Notes: generated from the letters alone by a model not told the origin. A stretch of DNA of 23,940 bases from Actinomycetales bacterium (GCA_016649925.1 JAENWO010000004.1:1-23940), one strand, 5' to 3'; shown: positions 1 to 7,687, counted from the stretch's first letter. Made by a program: numbers and translations.

Positions 1-1
1 C

Positions 2-283
2 ACGGCGGGTGTGATGAAGCGCCACGGCTTCCACGGCGTCGGAGCCTCCCACGGTGCCCACCGCAACCACCGCAAGGCCGGCTCGATCGGCGCGGCCTCG
101 ACGCCGTCGCGCGTCTTCAAGGGCGTGCGGATGGCCGGTCGGATGGGCTTCGACCGCCAGACCACCCAGAACCTGACGATCCACGCCGTGGATGCCGAGA
201 AGGGCCTGCTGCTCGTCACGGGCGCCGTCCCCGGCCCCAAGGGCAGCATCGTCGTGGTTCGCAGCGCAGCGAAGGGCGCGTGA
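2..283 (+). CDS. rplC: 50S ribosomal protein L3, C-terminal part (5' end outside window)
   Basis: The frame is open from base 2 and ends at TGA 281-283, giving the last 93 residues of L3, an early-assembling large-subunit protein whose long loop reaches toward the peptidyl transferase centre. The fragment begins in the conserved GVMKRHGF stretch and contains the typical VFKG, AGRMG and TGAVPGPKGS segments. At the place where E. coli L3 has its methylated glutamine (Gln150, in GSIGQNQTP) this protein has GSIGAASTP, so that modification should be absent. rplD starts 4 nt downstream (ATG 288), as expected in an S10 operon. The start codon, rpsJ and the operon promoter must lie to the left of the window. 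Confidence 0.96.
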   Translation, partial: TAGVMKRHGFHGVGASHGAHRNHRKAGSIGAASTPSRVFKGVRMAGRMGFDRQTTQNLTIHAVDAEKGLLLVTGAVPGPKGSIVVVRSAAKGA

Positions 284-287
284 GACC

Positions 288-992
288 ATGACCAGCACTG
301 CGCAGAAGAACGCGGTCGTCGACGTCGTGGACGCCGACGGCAATGCGGCCGGGACCATCGAGCTCCCCGCCGAGATCTTCGCCGTCCAGGCGAACGTGCC
401 GCTCATCCACCAGGTTGTCGTGGCCCAGCTCGCTGCGGCGCGTCGGGGCACGGCCTCGGCCAAGACCCGCGGCGAGGTTCGCGGTGGTGGCAAGAAGCCG
501 TACAAGCAGAAGGGCACCGGCCGCGCCCGTCAGGGTTCGATCCGCGCCCCCCAGTTCACCGGTGGTGGCGTTGTGCACGGGCCGGTCCCGCGCGACTACT
601 CCCAGCGGACGCCCAAGAAGATGAAGGTCGCCGCGCTGCGTGGCGCCCTCTCCGACCGGGCCCGCGCCGGACGCGTGCACGTGGTCAGCTCGTTCGCCCC
701 CGGCGACGCGCCCTCCACGACCAGTGCGTCCGCGGTCCTCGCCGGCATCGCCGGATCCCGCCACGTCCTCGTGGTGCTCCAGCGCGGCGACGAGATCTCG
801 TGGAAGAGCCTGCGCAACGTGCCGGGCGTCCACCTGATCTACCCCGACCAGCTGAACACCTACGACGTGCTGGTGAGCGACGACGTGGTCTTCACGTCCG
901 CGGCCCTGGACGCCTTCATCGCAGGCCCGGCGACCGGTCGTTCGGTCACCGCCGGCGCCAGCTCGACCGAGGTCGAGGAGGAGGACAAATGA
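288..992 (+). CDS. rplD: 50S ribosomal protein L4
   Basis: A 234-aa L4, which lines the peptide exit tunnel and in E. coli also represses the S10 operon. The hallmark tunnel-loop region KTRGEVRGGGKKPYKQKGTG followed by RARQGSIRAPQF and GGGVVHGP lies at about residues 60-105. I chose ATG 288, 4 nt after the rplC stop, because the residues before it in the open frame are the out-of-frame shadow of rplC. The C-terminus ends in an acidic tail (VEEEDK). The stop overlaps the rplW start (ATGA, 989-992), which implies translational coupling. Confidence 0.97.
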   Translation: MTSTAQKNAVVDVVDADGNAAGTIELPAEIFAVQANVPLIHQVVVAQLAAARRGTASAKTRGEVRGGGKKPYKQKGTGRARQGSIRAPQFTGGGVVHGPVPRDYSQRTPKKMKVAALRGALSDRARAGRVHVVSSFAPGDAPSTTSASAVLAGIAGSRHVLVVLQRGDEISWKSLRNVPGVHLIYPDQLNTYDVLVSDDVVFTSAALDAFIAGPATGRSVTAGASSTEVEEEDK

Positions 993-1294
993 GCATCACC
1001 ACCGCCAGGGACCCCCGCGACATCATCATCTCGCCTGTCGTCTCCGAGAAGAGCTACAACCTCCTCGACGAGGGCAAGTACACGTTTCTCGTGGACCCGC
1101 GCGCGAACAAGACCGAGATCAAGATCGCCATCGAGGAGATCTTCAAGGTCAAGGTCGACTCGGTGAACACCGTGAACCGCAAGGGCAAGACGCGTCGAAC
1201 GAAGTTCGGTATGGGCAAGCGTAAGGACACCAAGCGCGCGATCGTCTCGCTGCGTGAGGGAACCATCGACATCTTCGGCGGGCCGGTCGGCTGA
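989..1294 (+). CDS. rplW: 50S ribosomal protein L23
   Basis: A 101-aa L23, the exit-tunnel protein that docks trigger factor and SRP. The recognisable pattern is DIIISPVVSEKSYNLL near the N-terminus, then the basic loop NRKGKTRRTKFGMGKRKDTKRAIV at about residues 62-87. The start at ATG 989 overlaps the rplD stop by 4 nt; upstream in-frame codons belong to the rplD shadow and are not used. A GGCCGG/CCGGCC inverted repeat (1281-1301) straddles the stop codon, too weak to call a terminator. Next is rplB, 40 nt downstream. Confidence 0.97.
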   Translation: MSITTARDPRDIIISPVVSEKSYNLLDEGKYTFLVDPRANKTEIKIAIEEIFKVKVDSVNTVNRKGKTRRTKFGMGKRKDTKRAIVSLREGTIDIFGGPVG

Positions 1295-1334
1295 GCCGGC
1301 CGGATCGCAGAGCACAGATTGAGGATCACATCTC

Positions 1335-2171
1335 ATGGGAATCCGTAAGTACAAGCCGACGACGCCGGGCCGCCGCGGCTCATCCGTCGCCGACTTCGTC
1401 GAGATCACCCGTTCCACCCCGGAGAAGTCGCTGGTCCGTCCGCTCACCAAGAGCGGCGGGCGCAACGCCTCCGGTCGGATCACGGCGCGGCACATCGGCG
1501 GTGGCCATAAGCGCGCCTACCGCGTGATCGACTTCCGTCGTCACGATAAGGACGGCGTGCCCGCGAAGGTCGCTCACATCGAGTACGACCCCAACCGCAC
1601 GGCACGCATCGCGCTCCTGCACTACGCGGACGGCGAGAAGCGCTACATCATCGCGCCGGTGAAGCTCAAGCAGGGCGACCGCATCGAGGCCGGTGCCGGT
1701 GCCGACATCAAGCCCGGCAACAACCTGCCTCTGCGCAACATTCCGGTCGGTACCGTCATCCACGCCATCGAGCTCAAGCCCGGTGGCGGTGCGAAGATCG
1801 CTCGCTCGGCCGGAACCTCGGTGCAGCTCGTCGCCAAGGAGGGTCAGTTCGCCCAGCTGCGGATGCCCTCCGGCGAGATCCGCAACGTTGACGTGCGCTG
1901 CCGCGCCTCGATCGGTGAGGTCGGCAACGCGGAGCAGTCCAACATCAACTGGGGCAAGGCCGGCCGCATGCGGTGGAAGGGCAAGCGCCCGACCGTCCGT
2001 GGTGTGGCCATGAACCCCGTCGACCACCCCCACGGTGGTGGCGAGGGCAAGACCTCCGGTGGACGTCACCCGGTCAGCCCCTGGGGCCAGACCGAGGGCC
2101 GTACCCGCCGTCCGAACAAGCCAAGCGACAAGCTGATCGTGCGCCGTCGTCGTACCGGCAAGAAGCGCTGA
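1335..2171 (+). CDS. rplB: 50S ribosomal protein L2
   Basis: A 278-aa L2, a core 23S rRNA binder needed for subunit joining and peptidyl transferase activity. It starts MGIRKYKPTTPGRR and contains RNIPVGTVIHAIELKPGG and, at residues 226-238, MNPVDHPHGGGEG, the loop holding the counterpart of the essential E. coli His229. The C-terminus RRRRTGKKR is normal. Length is standard and no insertions are visible. A GAGGATC ribosome-binding stretch sits about 8 nt before the ATG. rpsS follows after 15 nt. Confidence 0.98.
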   Translation: MGIRKYKPTTPGRRGSSVADFVEITRSTPEKSLVRPLTKSGGRNASGRITARHIGGGHKRAYRVIDFRRHDKDGVPAKVAHIEYDPNRTARIALLHYADGEKRYIIAPVKLKQGDRIEAGAGADIKPGNNLPLRNIPVGTVIHAIELKPGGGAKIARSAGTSVQLVAKEGQFAQLRMPSGEIRNVDVRCRASIGEVGNAEQSNINWGKAGRMRWKGKRPTVRGVAMNPVDHPHGGGEGKTSGGRHPVSPWGQTEGRTRRPNKPSDKLIVRRRRTGKKR

Positions 2172-2186
2172 TAGGGAGACGACGAG

Positions 2187-2468
2187 ATGCCTCGCAGTCT
2201 GAAGAAGGGTCCTTTCGTAGACGGCCACCTGCAGAAGAAGGTGGACGTACAGAACGAGAAGGGCACCAAGAACGTCATCAAGACCTGGTCACGTCGGTCG
2301 GTCATCACCCCCGACTTCCTGGGTCACACCTTCGCGGTACACGATGGTCGCAAGCACGTCCCGGTGTTCGTCACCGAGTCGATGGTCGGCCACAAGCTGG
2401 GGGAGTTCGCCCTGACGCGTACGTTCCGTGGGCACGAGAAGGACGACCGCAAGGCGCGTCGCCGCTGA
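2187..2468 (+). CDS. rpsS: 30S ribosomal protein S19
   Basis: A 93-aa S19 of the small-subunit head, partner of S13. It begins MPRSLKKGPFVDGHL and carries TWSRRSVITPDFLGHTFAVHDGRKHVPVFV and the LGEFALTRTFRGHEK segment, all diagnostic. The ATG is preceded by GGGAGACGACGAG, a good purine-rich ribosome binding site. It is followed by a 56-nt spacer before rplV, in which I see no hairpin or promoter. Confidence 0.97.
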   Translation: MPRSLKKGPFVDGHLQKKVDVQNEKGTKNVIKTWSRRSVITPDFLGHTFAVHDGRKHVPVFVTESMVGHKLGEFALTRTFRGHEKDDRKARRR

Positions 2469-2524
2469 TCGTTCGCGGATGCGAGCACACCAAGCAAACT
2501 CTTTGACGAGAAGGCAGGACATCG

Positions 2525-2893
2525 ATGGAAGCCAAGGCGCAGGCGCGATACGTGCGCGTCACGCCCCAGAAGGCTCGGCGGGTCGTGGACATCATCCGCG
2601 GCAAGCAGGCCGATGAGGCTGTGGCCGTGCTCCGGTTCGCCCCCCAGGCGGCGGCGGAGACCGTGCGCAAGGTAGTGGAGAGCGCGGTCGCCAACGCCCG
2701 CGTGAAGGCGGAGCTGGCCTCGGTCGCGTTCAACGAGCGTGAGCTGGTGATCGCTGAGGCGTACGTGGACGAAGGTCCGACGCTCAAGCGCTTCCGCCCC
2801 CGCGCACAGGGACGGGCGAACCAGATCCTCAAGCGCACCAGCCACATCACGGTGATCGTGGCTGAGCGAGAGACCAAGGGAGGGGCTCGCTGA
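2525..2893 (+). CDS. rplV: 50S ribosomal protein L22
   Basis: A 122-aa L22, whose beta-hairpin reaches into the exit tunnel and is a site of macrolide-resistance changes. Diagnostic stretches are ARYVRVTPQKARRVVDIIRGK near the N-terminus and the hairpin region around ERELVIAEAYVDEGPTLKRFRPRAQGRANQILKRTSHITVIV. The hairpin looks intact. Upstream GAGAAGGCAGGA gives the ribosome binding site for ATG 2525. The TGA overlaps the rpsC ATG by one base (TGATG, 2891-2895). Confidence 0.97.
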   Translation: MEAKAQARYVRVTPQKARRVVDIIRGKQADEAVAVLRFAPQAAAETVRKVVESAVANARVKAELASVAFNERELVIAEAYVDEGPTLKRFRPRAQGRANQILKRTSHITVIVAERETKGGAR

Positions 2894-3738
2894 TGGGCCA
2901 CAAGGTCAACCCCACGGGGTTCCGGCTCGGCATCACGACCGACCACCGGTCGCGATGGTTCGCTGACAGCACCAAGGTTGGTCAGCGCTACCGCGACTAC
3001 GTCCGCGAGGACGTCCAGATCCGCAAGCTGATGGCCTCCGGGCTCGAGCGCGCCGGAATCTCCAAGGTCGAGATCGAGCGCACGCGTGACCGCGTCCGCG
3101 TCGACCTGCACACTGCCCGCCCGGGCATCGTCATCGGACGTCGTGGTGCGGAGGCAGACCGGCTGCGTGGCGAGCTCGAGAAGATGACCGGCAAGCAGGT
3201 GCAGCTGAACATCCTCGAGGTGAAGAACCCCGAGATCGACGCTCAGCTGGTGGCCCAGGGCATCGCCGAGCAGCTCGCCTCCCGCGTCTCCTTCCGTCGC
3301 GCCATGCGCAAGGGCATGCAGTCCGCGCAGCGCGCCGGCGCCAAGGGCATCCGGGTGCAGTGCTCCGGACGCCTCGGCGGCGCCGAGATGAGCCGGAGCG
3401 AGTTCTACCGCGAGGGTCGCGTCCCGCTGCACACGCTGCGCGCGAACATCGACTACGGCTTCTTCGAGGCCAGGACGACGTTCGGACGCATCGGCGTGAA
3501 GGTGTGGATCTATAAGGGCGACCAGACGGAGAAGGAGTTCGCTCGCGAGCAGGCCACCCAGGCTCCGCGGGCAGCACGTGGCCGCGACGCCCGGAGTGAT
3601 CGTGGCACCGACCGCCCCCGTGGTCGCCGCCCCGACGGCCCGACCGCCCCGACCGCTTCGACCGCTTCGACCGAAGCCCCCGCAATCACTCCCGACGCGG
3701 CGCCCGTCGCCGCAGTCGGCACCGAGACGGAGGCCTGA
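2893..3738 (+). CDS. rpsC: 30S ribosomal protein S3 with long low-complexity tail
   Basis: A 281-aa S3, part of the mRNA entry site and its helicase activity. The KH domain has its GxxG loop as GRRG at residues 82-85; the C-terminal S3 domain (IRVQCSGRLGGAEMSRSEFYREGRVPLHTLRANIDYGF) is normal. The conserved core ends near residue 212; about 65 further residues form a basic then Pro/Ala/Thr-rich tail. The tail includes a short PTA/STA repeat from a 9-bp DNA repeat at about 3640-3673. Actinobacterial S3 proteins often carry disordered tails, so this is a lengthened version rather than a fusion. Translation is coupled to rplV by a 1-nt overlap; rplP starts 3 nt after the stop. Confidence 0.97.
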   Translation: MGHKVNPTGFRLGITTDHRSRWFADSTKVGQRYRDYVREDVQIRKLMASGLERAGISKVEIERTRDRVRVDLHTARPGIVIGRRGAEADRLRGELEKMTGKQVQLNILEVKNPEIDAQLVAQGIAEQLASRVSFRRAMRKGMQSAQRAGAKGIRVQCSGRLGGAEMSRSEFYREGRVPLHTLRANIDYGFFEARTTFGRIGVKVWIYKGDQTEKEFAREQATQAPRAARGRDARSDRGTDRPRGRRPDGPTAPTASTASTEAPAITPDAAPVAAVGTETEA

Positions 3739-3741
3739 GCC

Positions 3742-4161
3742 ATGCTCATCCCCCGGCGGACCAAGCACCGCAAGCAGCACCACCCTCGTCGCAGAGGCGA
3801 TGCGACGGGTGGCACCACCATCTCGTTCGGCGACTTCGGCATCCAGGCCATCGAGCGCGCCTACGTCACCAACCGGCAGATCGAGGCCGCACGTATTGCC
3901 ATGACGCGGCACATCAAGCGTGGTGGCAAGGTGTGGATCAACATCTTCCCCGACCGCCCGATCACGAAGAAGCCGGCCGAGACCCGGATGGGTTCCGGCA
4001 AGGGGTCGGTGGAATGGTGGATCGCCAACGTCAAGCCGGGCCGGATCATGTTCGAGCTGGCCGGCGTTGACGAAGACCTTGCTCGCGAGGCCATGCGCCG
4101 CGCGCAGCACAAGCTCCCGATGAAGACGCGGTTCGTGCGTCGCGATGGTGGTGACGCGTGA
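3742..4161 (+). CDS. rplP: 50S ribosomal protein L16
   Basis: A 139-aa L16, which sits near the A-site tRNA elbow and is needed for late 50S maturation. It begins MLIPRRTKHRKQHHPRRRG and contains TNRQIEAARIAMTRHIKRGGKVWINIFPDRPITKKPAETRMGSGKGSVEWW, a near-invariant region. Length is standard. The gene starts 3 nt after rpsC and its TGA (4159-4161) overlaps the rpmC start by one base. Confidence 0.98.
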   Translation: MLIPRRTKHRKQHHPRRRGDATGGTTISFGDFGIQAIERAYVTNRQIEAARIAMTRHIKRGGKVWINIFPDRPITKKPAETRMGSGKGSVEWWIANVKPGRIMFELAGVDEDLAREAMRRAQHKLPMKTRFVRRDGGDA

Positions 4162-4403
4162 TGACTATCGGATCCAAGGAACTGGCGCCGTCCGAGCTGG
4201 ATGGCATGGACACCGAGCGCCTGGCGGCGGAGCTGAAGAAGGCCAAGCAGGAGCTGTTCAACCTGCGGTTCTCCTCGGCCACCGGCCAGCTCGAGGACCA
4301 CGGCCGACTGAAGACGGTGCGCCGCGACATTGCACGCATCTACACGATCCTGCGCGAGCGCGAGCTCGGCATCCGTACCGCGCCGAGCGCTGACGCGAAG
4401 TGA
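4161..4403 (+). CDS. rpmC: 50S ribosomal protein L29
   Basis: An 80-aa L29, a two-helix protein beside L23 at the tunnel exit. The core ELKKAKQELFNLRFSSATGQLEDHGRLKTVRRDIARIYTILRERELGI is diagnostic. I use ATG 4161 because actinobacterial L29 usually begins M(A/T)IG.KELAP; the in-frame GTG directly before it (4158) is an alternative adding one residue. The short acidic/Ala C-terminus is ordinary. Confidence 0.96.
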   Translation: MTIGSKELAPSELDGMDTERLAAELKKAKQELFNLRFSSATGQLEDHGRLKTVRRDIARIYTILRERELGIRTAPSADAK

Positions 4404-4417
4404 ACGAGGCAACCACA

Positions 4418-4711
4418 ATGAGTACTCCGAACACCTCCGAGACCGAGGTCACCGAGAGCCACCGTGCCGACCGCAAGACCCGCCGGGGTTATGTGGTCAG
4501 CGACAAGATGGACAAGACCGTCGTGGTCGAGGTCGAGGACCGCGTCAAGCACCCCCTCTACGGCAAGGTCATCCGCCGCACCACCAAGGTGAAGGTGCAC
4601 GACGAGGCCAATGCGGCGGGTGTGGGCGACCTCATCCTGATCATGGAGACTCGGCCGCTGTCGGCGACAAAGCGCTGGCGCGTGGTGGAGATCCTCGACA
4701 AGGCCAAGTAG
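4418..4711 (+). CDS. rpsQ: 30S ribosomal protein S17
   Basis: A 97-aa S17, an OB-fold 16S rRNA binder. After an acidic, poorly conserved N-terminus of about 22 residues comes RKTRRGYVVSDKMDKTVVVEVEDRVKHPLYGKVIRRTTKVKVHDE and the terminal RPLSATKRWRVVEILDKAK. Start ATG 4418 is preferred over the in-frame GTG 4400 because GAGG (4405-4408) lies about 9 nt upstream and GTG 4400 would overlap the rpmC stop without a ribosome binding site. It is the last gene of the S10 cluster: a 105-nt structured gap follows. Confidence 0.95.
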   Translation: MSTPNTSETEVTESHRADRKTRRGYVVSDKMDKTVVVEVEDRVKHPLYGKVIRRTTKVKVHDEANAAGVGDLILIMETRPLSATKRWRVVEILDKAK

Positions 4712-4717
4712 AACCGA

Positions 4718-4745
4718 CCGGGTGCGCGCCACCGCGTACACCCGG
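4718..4745 (+). terminator. Hairpin after rpsQ at the S10/spc junction
   Basis: A perfect 7-bp inverted repeat, CCGGGTG (4718-4724) and CACCCGG (4739-4745), with an inner GCG/CGC pairing, begins 6 nt after the rpsQ stop. There is no U-tract, so it may be a weak or factor-assisted terminator, an attenuator or a processing site. Its position exactly at the end of the S10 cluster supports a transcriptional role. Confidence 0.5.
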
Positions 4746-4772
4746 GCACTGACAACCATCCGTTCGGCCAGG

Positions 4773-4788
4773 CTCAGCGCGAGCTGAG
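4773..4788 (+). promoter_or_regulatory. GNRA-tetraloop hairpin upstream of rplN
   Basis: CTCAGC-GCGA-GCTGAG forms a perfect 6-bp stem capped by a GCGA (GNRA) tetraloop, 29 nt before the rplN ATG. It could be an r-protein binding or mRNA-stability element for the spc cluster; no protein can be named from sequence alone. Confidence 0.4.
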
Positions 4789-4816
4789 AACCGGCACGAC
4801 GACAGGAGTAGATCGA

Positions 4817-5185
4817 ATGATCCAGCAGGAGTCGCGACTCAAGGTCGCCGACAACACGGGTGCGAAGGAGATCCTGTGCATCCGGGTGCTCGGCGGTTCC
4901 GGTCGTCGCTACGCCGGCATCGGCGACATCATTGTCGCCACCGTCAAGGATGCGATCCCCGGTGGCAACGTCAAGAAGGGCGAGGTCGTCAAGGCTGTCG
5001 TCGTGCGCACCGTGAAGGAACGGCGCCGCCCGGATGGTTCGTACATCCGCTTCGACGAGAACGCCGCGGTGATCCTCAGGGCCGACGGCGAGCCACGTGG
5101 AACGCGTATCTTCGGCCCGGTCGGCCGCGAGCTGCGTGACAAGAAGTTCATGCGCATCGTCTCGCTCGCACCGGAGGTGCTGTAA
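4817..5185 (+). CDS. rplN: 50S ribosomal protein L14
   Basis: A 122-aa L14, the first spc-cluster gene, part of the intersubunit bridge and the docking site of the silencing factor RsfS. It starts MIQQESRLKVADNTGAKE and contains RYAGIGDIIVATVKDAIPGG, VKAVVVRTVKE and GTRIFGPVGRELR, all near-invariant. CAGGAG at 4801-4806 is the ribosome binding site, about 10 nt upstream of the ATG. rplX follows after 2 nt. Confidence 0.98.
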   Translation: MIQQESRLKVADNTGAKEILCIRVLGGSGRRYAGIGDIIVATVKDAIPGGNVKKGEVVKAVVVRTVKERRRPDGSYIRFDENAAVILRADGEPRGTRIFGPVGRELRDKKFMRIVSLAPEVL

Positions 5186-5187
5186 CC

Positions 5188-5532
5188 ATGGCAAAGATCA
5201 AGAAGGGCGACCTCGTCGTCGTCATCAGCGGGCGCGACAAGGGCCAGCAGGGCCGCGTGCTCGAGGTTCAGGCCGAGGCGGAGCGCCTCATCGTCGAAGG
5301 TGTGCAGCGAGTCAAGAAGCACACGAAGGTCTCGCAGTCGCAGCGCGGTTCCCGCAGTGGTGGCATCGAGACCGTCGAGGCCCCGATCCATGTCAGCAAC
5401 GTGATGCTGGTCGATCCGGAGACCAAGAAGGGCACCCGGGTGGGCTATCGCACCGAGGAAGTCGAGCGCGACGGCCGGACCCGCTGGCAGCGGGTCCGCG
5501 TGGCCAAGCGTTCCGGTAAGGACATCTCATGA
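5188..5532 (+). CDS. rplX: 50S ribosomal protein L24
   Basis: A 114-aa L24, an assembly initiator at the tunnel exit. The KOW motif KKGDLVVVISGRDKGQQGRVLEV is at residues 4-28, followed by VEGVQRVKKHTKVSQSQRGSRSGGIETVEAPIHVSNVMLVDP. Length is typical for Actinobacteria. It begins 2 nt after rplN, and its TGA overlaps the rplE ATG (ATGA, 5529-5532). Confidence 0.97.
   Translation: MAKIKKGDLVVVISGRDKGQQGRVLEVQAEAERLIVEGVQRVKKHTKVSQSQRGSRSGGIETVEAPIHVSNVMLVDPETKKGTRVGYRTEEVERDGRTRWQRVRVAKRSGKDIS
5529..5532 (+). other. rplX/rplE stop-start overlap (ATGA)
   Basis: The four bases ATGA hold both the rplE start and the rplX stop, implying termination-reinitiation coupling. The same arrangement occurs at 989-992 (rplD/rplW) and 10586-10589 (secY/adk). 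Confidence 0.85.
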
Positions 5533-6107
5533 GCGCCACCACCGAGACGAGCGCTCCCGCGCAGCTGCCCCGGCTCAAGGCGAAGTACCGCGAGGAGATC
5601 CTCGAGGCACTGCGCGAGGAGTTCGGCCACGCCAACATCCACCAGGTGGCCGGCCTGACCAAGATCGTGGTCAACATGGGTGTGGGAGACGCCGCGCGCG
5701 ACTCCAAGCTCATCGAGGGCGCCGTGCGCGACCTCACCCTGATCACCGGTCAGAAGCCGCAGGTCACCAAGGCCCGCAAGTCGATCGCACAGTTCAAGCT
5801 GCGCGAGGGACAGCCGATCGGCACGCACGTCACACTGCGCGGCGACCGGATGTGGGAGTTCCTGGACCGCCTGCTGACGCTGGCGCTGCCCCGGATCCGT
5901 GACTTCCGTGGTCTTTCCCCGAAGCAGTTCGACGGGAACGGCAACTACACGTTCGGTCTGAACGAGCAGTCGATGTTCCACGAGATCGACCAGGACAGGA
6001 TCGACCGGGTCCGCGGGATGGACATCACGGTTGTGACCACGGCCGGCACCGATGACGAGGGGCGCTCGCTCCTGCGCCGTCTCGGCTTCCCCTTCATGGC
6101 GGCCTGA
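5529..6107 (+). CDS. rplE: 50S ribosomal protein L5
   Basis: A 192-aa L5, which binds 5S rRNA and contacts the P-site tRNA and S13 in the central protuberance. Diagnostic stretches are PRLKAKYREEI, KIVVNMGVGDAARD, TGQKPQVTKARKSIAQFKLREGQPIG and the end DIDVVT-like region GMDITVVTTAGTDDEGRSLLRRLGFPF. The first 13 residues are a variable extension. Only 1 nt separates its stop from rpsN. Confidence 0.97.
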   Translation: MSATTETSAPAQLPRLKAKYREEILEALREEFGHANIHQVAGLTKIVVNMGVGDAARDSKLIEGAVRDLTLITGQKPQVTKARKSIAQFKLREGQPIGTHVTLRGDRMWEFLDRLLTLALPRIRDFRGLSPKQFDGNGNYTFGLNEQSMFHEIDQDRIDRVRGMDITVVTTAGTDDEGRSLLRRLGFPFMAA

Positions 6108-6108
6108 C

Positions 6109-6294
6109 ATGGCGAAGACCGCCCTGATCCAGAAGGCGAACCGCAAGCCGAAGTTCGACGTGCGCGCCTACACCCGGTGCTCCCGGTGCGGACGTCCGCA
6201 CTCCGTGTACCGCAAGTTCGGCCTGTGCCGAGTGTGCCTGCGGGAGATGGCCCTTGCGGGCCAGCTCCCCGGCGTGACCAAGAGCAGCTGGTAA
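6109..6294 (+). CDS. rpsN: 30S ribosomal protein S14, zinc-binding type Z
   Basis: A 61-aa S14 with two CxxC pairs, CSRC and CRVC, that bind Zn2+, separated by GRPHSVYRKFGL. The C-terminus PGVTKSSW is diagnostic of the short zinc form. S14 sits in the 30S head beside S3 and S10. Many actinobacteria also keep a longer, zinc-free S14 elsewhere, used under zinc starvation; none is visible here. It starts ATG 6109, 1 nt after rplE; longer in-frame codons upstream overlap rplE and are not used. Confidence 0.97.
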   Translation: MAKTALIQKANRKPKFDVRAYTRCSRCGRPHSVYRKFGLCRVCLREMALAGQLPGVTKSSW

Positions 6295-6349
6295 ATCGAC
6301 GACGTCGAAGGTCCAGTAGGAAACCACGACGAGGAAGGGCGACAGCCCA

Positions 6350-6748
6350 ATGACAATGACAGACCCCATCGCCGACATGTTGACGCGTCTGCGCAACGCA
6401 AACTCGGCGTACCACGAGTCGGTTTCCATGCCGTACTCGAAGTTGAAGTCTCACGTCGCGGAGATCCTCCAGGCCGAGGGCTACATCAGTGGCTGGACGG
6501 TAGCGGCCGCCGAGGTGGGCAAGACCCTCACGCTCGCGCTGAAGTTCGGCCCGGACCGGCAGCGTTCGCTCGCCGGCGTGCGCCGTGTCTCGAAGCCCGG
6601 CCTGCGGGTGTACGCGAAGTCGACCAACCTGCCGAAGGTGCTCGGCGGCCTCGGCGTGGCGATCCTGTCCACGTCCTCCGGTCTGCTCACCGACCGTCAG
6701 GCAGCCAAGAAGGGCGTGGGTGGGGAAGTCCTCGCCTACGTCTGGTGA
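6350..6748 (+). CDS. rpsH: 30S ribosomal protein S8
   Basis: A 132-aa S8, an early 16S rRNA binder and, in E. coli, the spc operon repressor. It begins MTMTDPIADMLTRLRNA and contains SRPGLRVY-like SKPGLRVYAKSTNLPKVLGGLGVAILSTSSGLLTDRQAAKKGVGGEVLAYVW, ending in the usual aromatic residue. ATG 6350 has an in-frame ATG two codons later (6356). Upstream GAGGAAGGGCGA serves as ribosome binding site. The 55-nt spacer after rpsN shows nothing further. Confidence 0.97.
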   Translation: MTMTDPIADMLTRLRNANSAYHESVSMPYSKLKSHVAEILQAEGYISGWTVAAAEVGKTLTLALKFGPDRQRSLAGVRRVSKPGLRVYAKSTNLPKVLGGLGVAILSTSSGLLTDRQAAKKGVGGEVLAYVW

Positions 6749-6772
6749 CCAGGGGATCAGGAGGAGAACACG

Positions 6773-7312
6773 ATGTCTCGTATCGGTAGAGTCCCAGTCG
6801 CCATCCCCAGCGGTGTCGACATCACGATCGACGGACCGCAGGTCACCGTCAAGGGCCCTAAGGGCACTCTGGTGCACCAGGTCCCGGCACCCATCGCGGT
6901 TGACCGTGGTGAGGGCGGCGCGCTGGTCGTCACCCGTCCCAACGACGAGCGCGAGTCGCGCTCGCTGCACGGCCTGACCCGCACGCTGCTGGCGAACCTC
7001 GTCACCGGCGTGACCGAGGGCTACGTGAAGAAGCTTGAGATCGTCGGCACCGGTTACCGCGTGACGGCCAAGGGCTCGAACCTCGAGTTCGCTCTCGGCT
7101 TCTCCCACCCGGTCACCGTCGACGCCCCCGCGGGCATCATGTTCGCCGTGGAGACCCCCACGAAGTTCTCGGTCGCGGGGATCGACAAGCAACAGGTCGG
7201 CGAGGTCGCCGCGAACATTCGGAAGATCCGTAAGCCGGAGCCCTATAAGGGCAAGGGCGTGCGCTACGCAGGCGAGCAGGTCCGCCGCAAGGCCGGAAAG
7301 GCTGGTAAGTAA
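6773..7312 (+). CDS. rplF: 50S ribosomal protein L6
   Basis: A 179-aa L6, located near the GTPase-associated centre. It shows the duplicated L6 fold: MSRIGRVPVAIPSGV and VTVKGPKGTL in the first half, GYVKKLEIVGTGYRV and the terminal IRKIRKPEPYKGKGVRYAGEQVRRKAGKAGK in the second. Length is standard. GGAGGAG at 6760-6766 is a strong ribosome binding site. rplR follows 3 nt after the stop. Confidence 0.98.
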   Translation: MSRIGRVPVAIPSGVDITIDGPQVTVKGPKGTLVHQVPAPIAVDRGEGGALVVTRPNDERESRSLHGLTRTLLANLVTGVTEGYVKKLEIVGTGYRVTAKGSNLEFALGFSHPVTVDAPAGIMFAVETPTKFSVAGIDKQQVGEVAANIRKIRKPEPYKGKGVRYAGEQVRRKAGKAGK

Positions 7313-7315
7313 GCC

Positions 7316-7687
7316 ATGGCAGTGTCAATCAAGGGTTCGGGCAAGCGCATCGCTCGCGCTCGCCGTCACCTGCGGGTGCGCAAGCGTGTCATCGGCACCT
7401 CCGAGCGTCCTCGCCTGGTGGTCAACCGTTCCACGCGGCATATGCTCGTCCAGCTGGTCGACGACAGCACCGGCACCACGCTGGCCTCGGCCTCGACGCT
7501 CGAGGCCGACCTGCGGGCCGCCGACGGCGTCAAGATCGACAAGTCGCGCAAGGTCGGCGAGCTCGTCGCCGAGCGCGCCAAGGCTGTCGGCGTGACCGCC
7601 GCCGTCTTCGACCGTGGGGGCAACAAGTACCACGGCCGGGTGGCCGCGGTGGCCGACGGTGCCCGCGAGGGAGGACTGGCCCTGTGA
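7316..7687 (+). CDS. rplR: 50S ribosomal protein L18
   Basis: A 123-aa L18, a 5S rRNA binder. The basic N-terminus (KGSGKRIARARRHLRVRKRVIGTSERPRLVVNRSTRHM) and the C-terminal AAVFDRGGNKYHGRVAAVADGAREGGLAL are typical. The gene is immediately downstream of rplF and is followed by 43 nt before rpsE. Confidence 0.97.
   Translation: MAVSIKGSGKRIARARRHLRVRKRVIGTSERPRLVVNRSTRHMLVQLVDDSTGTTLASASTLEADLRAADGVKIDKSRKVGELVAERAKAVGVTAAVFDRGGNKYHGRVAAVADGAREGGLAL

Noticed and set aside
1281..1301. GGCCGG/CCGGCC repeat across the rplW stop as terminator
   Set aside because: Only 6 bp in GC-rich DNA, overlapping the coding end, and the next gene is 40 nt away within a tight operon.
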